NCBI GenBank assembly: GCA_025024175.1
Contig: QCXZ01000053.1
Span: 744,001 to 808,000, forward strand
DNA: 64,000 nt
From: Rhyzopertha dominica
Taxonomy: Eukaryota > Arthropoda > Insecta > Coleoptera > Bostrichidae
Direction of reading: 5' to 3'
Shown here: piece after piece, positions 12,501 through 25,000 of the stretch
Position numbering within the stretch: position 1 is the first letter of the stretch
Layout: every line of letters begins with the position of its first letter
The notes under the pieces: generated by a model
Told to the model about the DNA's origin: nothing
What the model saw: the letters and a program-made list of their open reading frames with translations, nothing else
Database searches by the model: none
Made by a program: the position numbers and the translations under genes

Positions 12501-15500
12501 TAGCTGCAACGGTTCGTCTGAAAAGTGACCTAGAGTAGAACTTTCAATTTACGAAAAATTAATTTCCCGACGTCCTAGCTCATTTCTGAATGCATTTTTG
12601 GAATCAGCAGCTCAAAATACATCAGTATGCCGATTTTGAGCCAAAAATAATTTTCACCGAAAACGGCAAAAGAGTAAAGGCTAACCCCTTTGTTGTTTTT
12701 TCACCTCGAATTTTCATGGTCTCCGATTACGCTAATTTTATGTTCATTTACTAATGTGGACCTGCTGCATTTCGGAATGGGCGTCAGTTTTTCTCTAGCT
12801 GCAACGGTTCGTCTGAAAGTGACCTAGAGTAGAACTTTCAATTTACGAAAAATTAATTTCCCGACGTCCTAGCTCATTTCTGAATGCATTTTTGGAATCA
12901 GCAGCTCAACATACATCAGTATGCCGATTTTGGAGCCAAAAATAATTTCACACGAAAACGGCAAAAGAGCAAGGCTAACCCTTTGTTGTTTTTTTCACCT
13001 CGAAATTTCATGGTCTCCGATTACGCGCTAATTTTATGTTCATGTTACTAATGTGGACCTGCTGCATTTCGGGAGTGGTGTCAGTTTTTCTCTAGCTGGC
13101 AACGGGTTCGTCTGAAAAGTGACCTAGAGTAGAACTTTCAATTTACGAAAAATTAATTTCCCGACGTCCCTAGCTCATTTCTGAATGCATTTTTGGGAAT
13201 CAGCAGCTCAAAATACATCAGTATGCGATTTTGAGCAAAAAATAATTTTCACCGAAAACGGCAAAAGAGCAAAGGCTACCCCTTTGTTGTTTTTTTCACC
13301 TCGAAATTTCATGGTCTCCGATTACGCTAATTTTATGTTCATTTACTAATGTGGACCTGCTGCATTTCGGAGTGGTGTCAGTTTTTCCTCTAGCTGCAAC
13401 GGTTCGTCTGAAAAGTGACCTATGAGTAGACTTTCAATTTACGAAAAATTAATTTCCCGACGTCCTAGCTCATTTCTGAATGCATTTTTGGAATGAGCAG
13501 CTCAAAATACATCAGTATGCCGATTTTGAGCCAAAAATAATTTTCACCGAAAACGGCAAAAAGAGCAAAGGCTAACCCCTTTGTTGTTTTTTCACCTCGA
13601 AATTTCATGGTCTCCGATTACGCTAATTTTATGTTCATTTTACTAATGTGGACCTGCTGCATTTCGGAGTGGCGTCAGTTTTTCTCTAGCTGCAACGGTT
13701 CGTCTGAAAAGTGACCTAGAGTAGAACTTTCAATTTACCGAAAAATTAAATTTCCCGACGTCCTAGCTCATTTCTGAATGCATTTTTGGAATCAGCAGCT
13801 CAAAATACATCAGTATGCCGATTTTGAGCCAAAAATAATTTTCACCGAAAACGCAAAAGAGCAAAGGCTAACCCTTTGTTGTTTTTTCACCTCGAAATTT
13901 CATGGTCTCCGATTACGCTAATTTTATGTTCATTTACTAATGTGGACTGCTGCATTTCGGAGTGGTGTCAGTTTTTCTCTAGCTGCAACGGTTCGTCTGA
14001 AAAGTGACCTAGAGTAGAACTTTCAATTTACGAAAAATTAATTTCCGACGTCCTCATTTCTGAATGCATTTTTGGAATCAGCAGCTCAAAATACATCAGT
14101 ATGCCGATTTTGAGCCAAAAATAATTTTCACCGAAAACGCAAAGAGCAAAGGCTAACCCCTTTGTTGTTTTTTCACCTCGAAATTTCATGGTCTCCGATT
14201 ACGCTAATTTTATGTTCATTTACTAATGTGGACCTGCTGCATTTCGGAGTGGTGTCAGTTTTTCTCTAGCTGCAACGGTTCGTCTGAAAAGTGACCTAGA
14301 GTAGAACTTTCAATTTACGAAAAATTAATTTCCCGACGTCCTAGCTCATTTCTGAATGCATTTTTGGAATCAAGCAAGCTCCACCATTGTTTTGTTTTTT
14401 CACCTCGAAATTTCATGGTCTCCGATTACGCTAATTTTATGTTCATTTACTAATGTGGACCTGCTGCATTTCGGAGTGGTGTCAGTTTTTCTCTAGCTGC
14501 AACGGTTCGTCTGAAAAGTGACCTAGAGTAGAACTTTCAATTTACGAAAAATTAATTTCCCGTCCTAGCTACTCATTTCTGAATGCATTTTTTGGAATCA
14601 GCAGCTCAAAATACATCAGTATGCGATTTTGAGCCAAAAATAATTTTCACACGAAACGGCAAAAGAGCAAAGGCTAACCCTTTGTTGTTTTTTTCACCTC
14701 GAAATTTCATGGTCTCCGATTACGCTAATTTTATGTTATTTACTAATGTGGACCTGCTGCATTTCGGAGTGGTGTCAGTTTTTCTCTAGCTGCAACGGTT
14801 NNNNNNNNNNNNNNNNNNNNNNNNNNNNNNNNNNNNNNNNNNNNNNNNNNNNNNNNNNNNNNNNNNNNNNNNNNNNNNNNNNNNNNNNNNNNNNNNNNNN
14901 GTTTTTTCACCTCGAAATTTCATGGTCTCCGATTACGCTAATTTTAATGTTCATTTACTAATGTGGACCTGCTGCATTTCGGAGTGGGTCAGTTTTTCTC
15001 TAGCTGCAACGGTTCGTCTGAAAAGTGACCTAGAGTAGAACTTTCAATTTACGAAAAATTAATTTCCCGACGTCCTAGCTCATTTCTGAATGCATTTTTG
15101 GAATCAGCAGCTCAAAATACATCAGTATGCCGATTTTGAGCCAAAAATAATTTTCAACCAGAAAAACGGCAAAAGAGCAAAGGCTAACCCCTTTGTTGTT
15201 TTTTCACCTCGAAATTTCATGGTCTCCGGATTACGCTAATTTTATGTTCATTTACTAATGTGGACCTGCTGCATTTCGGAAGTGGTGTCAGTTTTTCTCT
15301 AGCTGCCAACGGTTCGTCTGAAAAGTGGACCTAGAGTAGAACTTTCAATTTACGAAAAATTAATTTCCCGACGTCCTAGCTCATTTCTGAATGCATTTTT
15401 GGAATCAGCAGCTCAAAAATACATCAGTATGCCGATTTTGAGCCAAAAAATAATTTTCACCGAAAACGGCAAAAGAGCAAAGGCTAACCCCTTTGTTGTT

Positions 15501-18500
15501 TTTTCACCTCGAAATTTCATGGTCTCCGATTACGCTAATTTTATGTTCATTTTACTAATGTGGACCTGCTGCATTTCGGAGTGGTGTCAGTTTTTCTCTA
15601 GCTGCAACGGTTCGTCTGAAAAGTGACCTAGAGTAGAACTTTCAATTTACGAAAAATTAATTTCCCGACGTCCTAGCTCATTTCTGAATGCATTTTTGGA
15701 ATCAGCAGCTCAAAATACATCAGTATGCCGATTTTGAGCCAAAAATAATTTTCACCGAAAACGGCAAAAGAGCAAAGGCTAACCCCTTTGTTGTTTTTTC
15801 ACTCGAAATTTCATGGTCTCCGATTACGCTAATTTTATGTTCATTTACTAATGTGGACCTGCTGCATTTCGGAGTGGTGTCAGTTTTTCTCTAGCTGCAA
15901 ACGGTTCGTCTGAAAAGTGACCTAGAGTAGAACTTTCAATTTACGGAAAAATTAATTTCCCCGACGTCCTAGCTCATTTCTGAATGCAATTTTTGGAATC
16001 AGCAGCTCAAAATACATCAGTATGCCGATTTTGAGCCAAAAATAATTTTCACCGAAAACGGCAAAAGAGCAAAGGCTAACCCCTTTGTTGTTTTTTCACC
16101 TCGAAATTTCATGGTCTCCGATTACGCTAATTTTATGTTCATTTACTAATGTGGACCTGCTGCATTTCGGAGTGGGTGTCAGTTTTTCTCTAGCTGCAAC
16201 GGTGTCGTCTGAAAGTGACCTAGAGTAGAACTTTCAATTTACGAAAAATTAATTTCCCGACGTCCTAGCTCATTTCTGAATGCATTTTTGGAATCAGCAG
16301 CTCAAAATACATCAGTATGCCGATTTTGAGCCAAAAATAATTTTCACCGAAAACGGCAAAAGAGCAAAGGCTAACCCTTTGTTGTTTTTTCACCTCGAAA
16401 TTTCATGGTCTCCGATTACGCTAATTTTATGTTCATTTACTAATGTGGACCTGCTGCATTTCGGAGTGGTGTCAGTTTTTCTCTAGCTGCAACGGTTCGT
16501 CTGAAAAGTGACCTAGAGTAGAACTTTCAAATTTACGAAAAATTAATTTCCCGACGTCCTAGCTCATTTCTGAATGCATTTTTGGAATCAGCAGCTCAAA
16601 ATACATCAGTATGCCGATTTTGAGCCAAAAATAATTTTCACCGAAAACGGCAAAAGAGCAAAGGCTAACCCCTTTGTTTGTTTTTTCACCTCGAAATTTC
16701 ATGGTCTCCGATTACGCTAATTTTATGTTCATTTACTAATGTGGACCTGCTGCATTTCGGAAGTGGTGTCAGTTTTTCTCTAGCTGCAACGGTTCGTCTG
16801 AAAAGTGGACCTAGAGTAGAACTTTCAATTTACGAAAAATTAATTTCCCGACGTCCTAGCTCATTTCTGAATGCATTTTTGGAATGAGCAGCTCAAAATA
16901 CATCAGTATGCCGATTTTGAGCCAAAAATAATTTTCACCGAAAAACGGCAAAAGAGCAAAGGCTAACCCCTTTGTTGTTTTTTCACCTCGAAATTTCATG
17001 GTCTCCGATTACGCTAATTTTATGTTCATTTACTAATGTGGACCTGCTGCATTTCGGAGTGGCGTCAGTTTTTCTCTAGCTGCAACGGTTCGTCTGAAAA
17101 GTGACCTAGAGTAGAACTTTCAATTTACGAAAAATTAATTTCCCGACGTCCTAGCTCATTTCTGAATGCATTTTTGGAATCAGCAGCTCAAAATACATCA
17201 GTATGCCGATTTTGAGCCAAAAATAATTTTCACCGAAAACGGCAAAAGAGCAAAGGCTAACCCCTTTGTTGTTTTTTCACCTCGAAATTTCATGGTCTCC
17301 GATTACGCTAATTTTATGTTCATTTACTAATGTGGACCTGCTGCATTTCGGAGTGGCGTCAGTTTTTCTCTAGCTGCAACGGTTCGTCTGAAAAGTGACC
17401 TAGAGTAGAACTTTCAATTTACGAAAAATTAATTTCCCGACGTCCTAGCTCATTTCTGAATGCATTTCTGGAATCAGCAGCTCAAAATACATTAGTATGC
17501 CGATTTTGAGCCAAAAATAATTTTCACCGAAAACGGCAAAAGAGCAAAGGCTAACCCCTTTGTTGTTTTTTCACCTCGAATTTCATGGTCTCCGATTATG
17601 CTAATTTTATGTTCATTTACTAATGTGGACCTGCTGCATTTCGGAGTGGCGTCAGTTTTTCTCTAGCTGCAACGGTTCGTCTGAAAAGTGACCTAGAGTA
17701 GAACTTTCAATTTACGAAAAATTAATTTCCCTACGTCCTAGCTCATTTCTGAATGCATTTTTTGGAATCAGCAGCTCAACATTGTTGTTTTTTCACCTCG
17801 AAATTTCATGGTCTCCGATTACGCTAATTTTATGTTCATTTACTAATGTGGACCTGCTGCATTTCGGAGTGGCGTCAGTTTTTTCTCTAGCTGCAAACGG
17901 TTCGTCTGAAAAGTGACTTAGAGTAGAACTTTCAATTTACGAAAAATTAATTTCCCGACGATCTAGCTCATTTCTGAATGCATTTTTGGAATCAGCAGCT
18001 CAAAATACATCAGTATGCCGATTTTGAGCCAAAAATAATTTTCACCGAAAACGGCAAAAGAGCAAAGGCTAACCCCTTTGTTGGTTTTTCACCTCGAAAT
18101 ATCATGGTCTCCGATAACGCTAATTTTATGTTCATTTACTAATGTGGACCTGCTGCATTTCGGAGTGGTGTCAGTTTTTCTCTAGCTGCAACGGTTCGTC
18201 TGAAAAGTGACCTAGAGTAGAACTTTCAATTTACGAAAAATTAATTTCCCGACGTCCTAGCTCATTTCTGAATGCATTTTTGGAATCAGCAGCTCAAAAT
18301 ACATCAGTATGCCGATTTTGAACCAAAAATAATTTTCACCGAAAACGGCAAAAGAGCAAAGGCTAACCCCTTTGTTGTTATTTCACCTCGAAATTTCATG
18401 GTCTCCGATTACGCTAATTTTATGTTCATTTACTAATGTGGACCTGCTGCATTTCGGAGTGGTGTCAGTTTTTCTCTAGCTGCAACGGTTCGTCTGAAAA

Positions 18501-20084
18501 GTGACCTAGAGTAGAACTTTCAATTTACGAAAAATTAATTTCCCGACGTCCTAGCTCATTTCTGAATGCATTTTTGGAATCAGCAGCTCAAAATACATCA
18601 GTATGCCGATTTTGAGCCAAAAATAATTTTCACCGAAAACGGCAAAAGAGCAAAGGCTAACAACCCCTTTGTTGTTTTTTCACCTCGAAATTTCATGGTC
18701 TCCGATTACGCTAATTTTATGTTCATTTACTAATGTGGACCTGCTGCATTTCGGAGTGGCGTCAGTTTTTCTCTAGCTGCAACGGTTCGTCTGAAAAGTG
18801 ACCTAGCGTAGAACTTTCAATATACGAAAAATTAATTTCCCGACGTCCTAGCTCATTTCTGAATGCATTTTTGGAATCAGCAGCTCAAAATACATCAGTA
18901 TGCCGATTTTGAGCCAAAAATAATTTTCACCGAAAACGGCAAAAGAGCAAAGGCTAACCCCTTTGTTGTTTTTTCACCTCGAAATTTCATGGTCTCCGAT
19001 TACGCTAATTTTATGTTCATTTACTAATGTGGACCTGCTGCATTTCGGAAGTGGCGTCAGTTTTTCTCTAGCTGCAACGGTTCGTCTGAAAAGTGACCTA
19101 GAGTAGAACTTTCAATTTACGAAAAATTAATTTCCCGACGTCCTAGCTCATTTCTGAATGCATTTTTGGAATCAGCAGCTCAACATACATCAGTATGCCG
19201 ATTTTGAGCCAAAAATAATTTTCACCGAAAACGGCAAAAGAGCAAAGGCTAACCCCTTTGTTGTTTTTTCACCTCGAAATTTCATGGTCTCCGATTACGC
19301 TAATTTTATGTTCATTTACTAATGTGGACCTGCTGCATTTCGGAGTGGCGTCAGTTTTTCTCTAGCTGCAACGGTTCGTCTGAAAAGTGACCTAGAGTAG
19401 AACTTTCAATTTACGAAAAATTAATTTCCCGACGTCCTAGCTCATTTCTGAATGCATTTTTGGAATCAGCAGCTCAAAATACATCAGTATGCCGATTTTG
19501 AGCCAAAAATAATTTTCACCGAAAACGGCAAAAGAGCAAAGGCTAACCCCTTTGTTGTTTTTTCACCTCGAAATTTCATGGTCTCCGATTACGCTAATTT
19601 TATGTTCATTTACTAATGTGGACCTGCTGCATTTCGGAGTGGTGTCAGTTTTACTCTAGCTGCAACGGTTCGTCTGAAAAGTGACCTAGAGTAGAACTTT
19701 CAATTTACGAAAAATTAATTTCCCGACGTCCTAGCTCATTTCTGAATGCATTTTTGGAATCAGCAGCTCAAAATACATCAGTATGCCGATTTTGAGCCAA
19801 AAATAATTTTCACCGAAAACGGCAAAAGAGCAAAGGCTAACCCCTTTGTTATTTTTTCACCTCGAAATTTCATGGTCCCCGATTACGCTAATTTTATGTT
19901 CATTTACTAATGTGGACCTGCTGCATTTCGGAGTGGCGTCAGTTTTACTCTAGCTGCAACGGTTCGTCTGAAAAGTGACCTAGAGTAGAACTTTCAATTT
20001 ACGAAAAATTAATTTCCCGACGTCCTAGCTCATTTCTGAATGCATTTTTGGAATCAGCAGCTCAAAATACATCAGTATGCCGAT
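6563..20084. repeat. 294-bp satellite, array 1 (about 46 copies)
   Basis: The string TCAGTTTTTCTCTAGCTGCA recurs at 6901, 7195, 7489 and 7783, exactly 294 bp apart, and continues to about 20,000. Most monomers appear to differ by only a few bases. The first monomer (6563-6780) is atypical: it has CAGTTGGTCTCTAGCTGC, as in the diverged array at 40,255. Two shortened monomers lie near 14,370 and 17,780. Each canonical unit contains a 54-codon open frame, but it is lost in the older array and needs no coding explanation. A run of single-base indels between about 12,700 and 16,900 surrounds the gap and looks like consensus error. Confidence 0.98.
14801..14900. other. Assembly gap of exactly 100 N inside satellite array 1
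   Basis: One hundred consecutive N. A round 100-N run is normally a placeholder for a gap of unknown size, so the true number of 294-bp copies is unknown. Flanking monomers at about 12,700-16,900 show many one-base insertions and deletions not seen at 6,600-12,600, consistent with poor consensus near the break. Confidence 0.97.
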
Positions 20085-21069
20085 GATGATTTCTTAAGGA
20101 AAACCAGAGAAAACTTCAAACGCAAATATCTCACAAATGGTTAGTCGTAGAGCGAAAGGGGCAAAATTGTCATTGGACTACTCACCCGGGTGGTCATACA
20201 TTTGCAGCTAATTAGAAAACTTGGCCTGGTAAATTGTCCTCTTGTAGATCACTCCCAAACTAGTCCTGCAAGTTCACGTTTATCTTGCATCCCTGGATTT
20301 CAAACAAGCACATCAATCTTGCCTCTGTTTCGCTGTGTTGCAGCTCATCAGTGTGGTGTAGGCATAGAACAGCAATCAAGGTTACCCTGATTACCACCCA
20401 AAGCCAACCACAGACAGAGGCATGACATACAATACAGATTTGTTGAAAACTACGAAATTGAAATGTTTCCATTTTATTATTATTGTATATTATTTGCAGT
20501 CTTGTCAGTTTGGTAAAGTTACTTTATACAATCGTTGTAAACGCCTCGACTAAAATTGTGCGGAAATTTTTCTTGTTAGAATTGAAAAATATTAACTTTT
20601 GATACTAATTTTGATCTCTTGAAGCGAAATCTGGCTTTAAAAGGACCTTATGCCTGGTTATTGGGATTAAAACTATTACTGACGCAGATATTGATATTGA
20701 ACTACTTACGTTACCTACCTTGTATAAAAACAAGGAGCACCTTTGGCCGCCCACACATAATTACATGGAAAATGTAATCAAGAAAACTACAAATTTATTA
20801 ATTACGCAACTGACAGGTTAACATAATATAACAGGTTATATTTCCATTATATATTTACATATTGAATAATTTTCATAATAAAGTATCTTACAAATCATCA
20901 GTCAGGCGAAATTATCTGATATTGAAACATGTACAACTTGTGCTTGCTAAATGAAATCATAAACGTCTCCTCTGTAAATATTATAGCTATACAGTTTTTT
21001 ATTTTATTTTAAATAGTAAATACACACAATAGGTAATATAATACACACAGTCAAGTAGTACTAATTTTA
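20085..21069. other. Unique sequence between satellite array 1 and the first gene; no gene seen
   Basis: It begins with GATGATTTCTTAAGGAAAAC, a near copy of the sequence at 6453 on the other side of the array. The rest is AT-rich with only short open frames and no splice-supported coding signal. The right end holds the 3' flank of the minus-strand gene that ends at 21070. Confidence 0.6.
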
Positions 21070-21931
21070 CTAATATTTCTTATTAAATAATCTTGGAGTG
21101 CCTTGTTTAAGCGATCTCACCATCCTGAAATTCTCCAGTGTCTTACGCTGCTCCTCTGTTATGTCCATGTCTGTGAAGTCTAATTGATCCAGCAAAACTT
21201 GTACTTTGCTTGTTACATGTTCTTGGTAGTATTTGACATCAAGTTCGTCTAACTTTATATTGGAAAGTGTTCTTCCAACCTCCTTTGCTTTTGATAAAGT
21301 AGCACACTCGATTATTTTGTTCAGAAAAATTTTTAATCCTTCTGCTTTCTTTCGATATAGCAAGTCCAAGATTTCTGTATGAATTTTTAAAATCTCGTCT
21401 CGCAGATCACTTATAAAGTTTGCGTCATCTTTTTTTGTGTGTGGTTAAAGTATCACGCAAAGAAGTGACCACTGTTTTTAGATTGCTTGGTAGAATGACT
21501 AGAAGTAGGTGATGCACCTTTTTAGACAAATTGGGAGACTGAACAGTTAGGACACAAGGTTTACACAAAACCAACAAACAGACAGATTCTTTTAGTTCTT
21601 TACAAAAAAAATATATAATCTCAAATTTGAGCTAGTGAGAAATGGTTATAGCAATAATAATAGTAAATGTGCTGGTTCAAATCAAATAAATTCTAAGAGA
21701 GAACAAAGTACATTAAAGAGGATACTTAGAAAGAATGATATTACTCTCGTGGCAAGTGTTACCTGTATGTGTTACTGTTTCCTTGAACCAAGCTGAAAAA
21801 TCGAAATGCTGTTCATGTTTCTCCTGGGTAAAGAAGAAGGAACAGACTAAGTAAATTCCACACTTGAATACATTAGTGCCAATCAATTGACTAGCTAGTA
21901 TCCGGATGATTTCTAAATGCTGCCTCACATA
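21070..21931 (-). CDS. Unknown helical protein, two C-terminal exons only, one frameshift
   Basis: Two exons are supported. Exon a (21931-21776) follows a weak CTAG acceptor and ends at ACA/GTAACA. Exon b (21631-21070) follows a TTTCTCACTAG acceptor and ends in TAG. Joined in phase 0 they give about 238 residues. Exon b is open in one frame down to THKK and continues in another frame from DDANF. The switch falls in a 7-T run (21430-21436), where one base fewer would keep a single frame. This is probably a homopolymer sequencing error, though a real pseudogene mutation is possible. The product is rich in Leu, Lys and Glu with helix-like spacing (for example LRDEILKIHTEILDLL) and has no motif I recognise. 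No in-frame ATG was found, so upstream exons are missing. The sulfotransferase start at 22021 lies only 89 bp away on the other strand, leaving no room for a 5' end unless it is nested. It may be a truncated copy. Confidence 0.5.
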
Positions 21932-22020
21932 CAACTAGTTACAATTTTTACAAACAGTTGTAACTTTCTACGGAAACGCTCGCGCCCGTTCATTCCCTGT
22001 TACAGTGTTTCGCGGTAAAC

Positions 22021-25000
22021 ATGTTGGAAAAGGCAGGTTTTAAAAAGTTTCCTTACGACATTTGCGACTTGGATCCACAATTAAATAGGGAACTTCTACA
22101 GCACTTCAAAGGTAGGAAAATTGATTAAAAACTCTGTACACAATCACAAATTAAAATGTAAGGCAGTTGCCCAGGTACGACCATAATACTTTTGTATTAG
22201 ATATAATGTGCCGGACATTTTTTGAATACGGTAGTATGTTTTTCATCATTGGTTCTTGCTTTTTGGTTTAGAATTCACTAATTAAGGACAAATCATTAAA
22301 GCTGTTATTTCTTTCACCTATCTGGTGATAAAAAATGTTCTTTTAATGACGAAAATGATTATTATAGACATTATTTTATAAATACGGCTAGTTAGCATGC
22401 TCTAAATAGATATTAGACGTTGCAATTTAGATAGGCTTGCCTTTGTTTGAAATATTATGAGCGGATAAGTTCGTTTCCGTAAAAAATAAAGTTTTTTAAA
22501 AACCAATTACGAGATTTGTGTGGCCTAATTTTGTAAATCACACCTTTTTTCAGTTTAATAATGTCGTAACTAGTATTGGTTGTACATTATACTTTGCTGT
22601 TTGTAATCGTGGGCTTATCGATTCTTATCAAAATATTTTGCGAATGTTACGTGCTTTTTCCACAAAACATATTCTACAAATGTCGATTAAAAAAAGTACT
22701 TGTAAAGCTGCAATGGCCTACTATTGTTAATGACAATGTATGCTATCATGAAAGTAATTTAAGAATTTCTTTGATTTACATACTGTAATCAAAAATTTTA
22801 AAAATTGGATCATGATTAAAAGTATTATTCTATTGTTACCTACATCTTTAAAAATCATCACTATTTATGCCTGTCAAGTCTCTGATACATATCTCTCTCA
22901 CCCTGTATGTGCTTGTTGGTATCTTATTTTGACTAATTTCACTTTGTGTATTTTCATGTTGGCAACACATTTTCAATGCGTACTCTGATGAATATAAAAA
23001 CAGCATATAGTTGACAGTTAATTTTTGTAAATTATTATTTTTGAAATTAAAACCACTTTTAAATGTTTAATGTAACCAGTTTTGTTAATAAAATAAATAA
23101 CTGCGAACATCAGGTTATGGGCCCAGGAAGACGCGATTAAAAACAAGCAGCAAGTATTGTGCGAGAAAAAGCATCGGTGTGAAGACCAGATAGTTTTTTA
23201 GTGAAGGTACATTACTGTTACTGCTGATTCTGTGAAACAAAACTGTTACAAAAAATGGAGACCGGAGGATCGTTAATTACGAAACTGAACGACAAAAACT
23301 ACCAACTGTGGAAACACCAGATGAAGCTGTTGTTAAAATCCAAGAAGATTTGGTATACAATTGAAAGTGTAAAACCAGAGCTGGATAGCACCAACACCAA
23401 AGAAGTGCAAGTGTACGAGGAGAAGAGTGCATTGGCAGCCTCATTAATACTTGGATCGCTGGAACCGAGCCAAGCACAACAAGTACTAAACCTTGACGAA
23501 AGCAGGGAAATTTGGTACAAGTTACAAGAAGTACACGAAGGGAAAATTTCATCGAGAAGAGTCGACCTAAGACTGGAGCTGAGTACGATAAAAATGAAGG
23601 AAGGTGAAACTGTCGAAGAATATCTAGCAAGAGCGCAGTACCTGAGAGACCAGTTGCAACAATGTGCTGCACCAATCGAAAATGAAGAATATATAGGATT
23701 GCTACTGAACGGACTGCCGAATACGTACAGAGCAATAAGAGTACAGATGAAAGCAACGGGTTTGGAAAAAATTAATTTAGAACAGTTTAGAAGCGGATTA
23801 AAAGCACAAGAAGATGAATTGAAACTAAATGAAGTGGAAACTAAGCTTGAAGCTGCATGTATATCAAAAGAAAAGGAGCCTTTCAAGAAAAGGAATCAAA
23901 AACCGAAAGGAGTTGTTAATTGTTGGGTTTGCAACAAACGTGGTCACTTCGCGAGAAACTGCTACCACCGAGCGGATAGAAAGCAGGAGAAATTTGAAAG
24001 AACCTACAGAAAAACAGAAAAAGACGATGAAAAAGTTAATAGTGTTAGCGAAAATGACAATAACTACGAGTGTGCGATGAACTTGAATGAAAGCGGAAAT
24101 AAAGTAAACCTTACAAAGTGGTATTTAGACTCCGGGGCAACCAGCCACATGACGCATGACAAATCTCTGTTTACTCGAGTGAATGATGTGAATGATATTG
24201 AAGTAAAGATGGCAGATGGGAATTTTGTCAAAGTAAAAGGAAAAGGAACTGTTCGAGTTGAAACAACAAACAAAAACTGCTTTTTTAAGTACATTAATAT
24301 TTCAAACGTTTTGTTGGTACCGAAAATTACTGAAAACTTACTTTCCATTAGCGCGTTTGAACGTAAAGGTTTTCAAGTAACGTTCAAAGATGGGACCTGT
24401 GAAATAAGAAGAAGTGATGGAAAATTAATGATGACAGGGAAAAGAGTTAATAGTTTGTACGAAGCTGAAGTCACAAGGACTACCGATGATACAGCTATAC
24501 GAGCAAATTTAAGTGAAGAAGTATGGCACAGAAGATATGGACACCAAAATGTAGTGACTTTAAACAAAATGAAAAATGAGAAGATTGTTGAAGGACTTGA
24601 AATTATAAACAAAATGAATTCGAAGTGTGAAAACTGTATAATTGGGAAAGCAGCAAAAAATTCATTTACGAGCCATAAAGAAATAACAACCAAGGATGTT
24701 TTAGAGCTAGTGCATATGGACTTATGTGGACCAATTCAGGAACCATCGTTAGCGGGATCAAAGTACATGTATCTACTTGTAGATGACTATACAAGAAAAG
24801 TATTCGTATATTTCTTGAAAAACAAAAGCGAAGCGTTTTTAAAATTCCAAATTTTTAAGAACGAGGTTGAGAATCAAACAAACAAGAAACTAAAAAGAAT
24901 CAGGAGTAATAACGGTACTGAATTTGCAAACAACCTTTTCAAGGAATTTTTGGAAGAGCATGGTATAATACATGAAAAAACAGCACCGTATACACCACAA

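Noticed and set aside
14583..16887. Longer open frames (66-75 residues) in the satellite near the gap
   Set aside because: They arise only from one-base indels in the low-quality part of the array and are absent from clean monomers.
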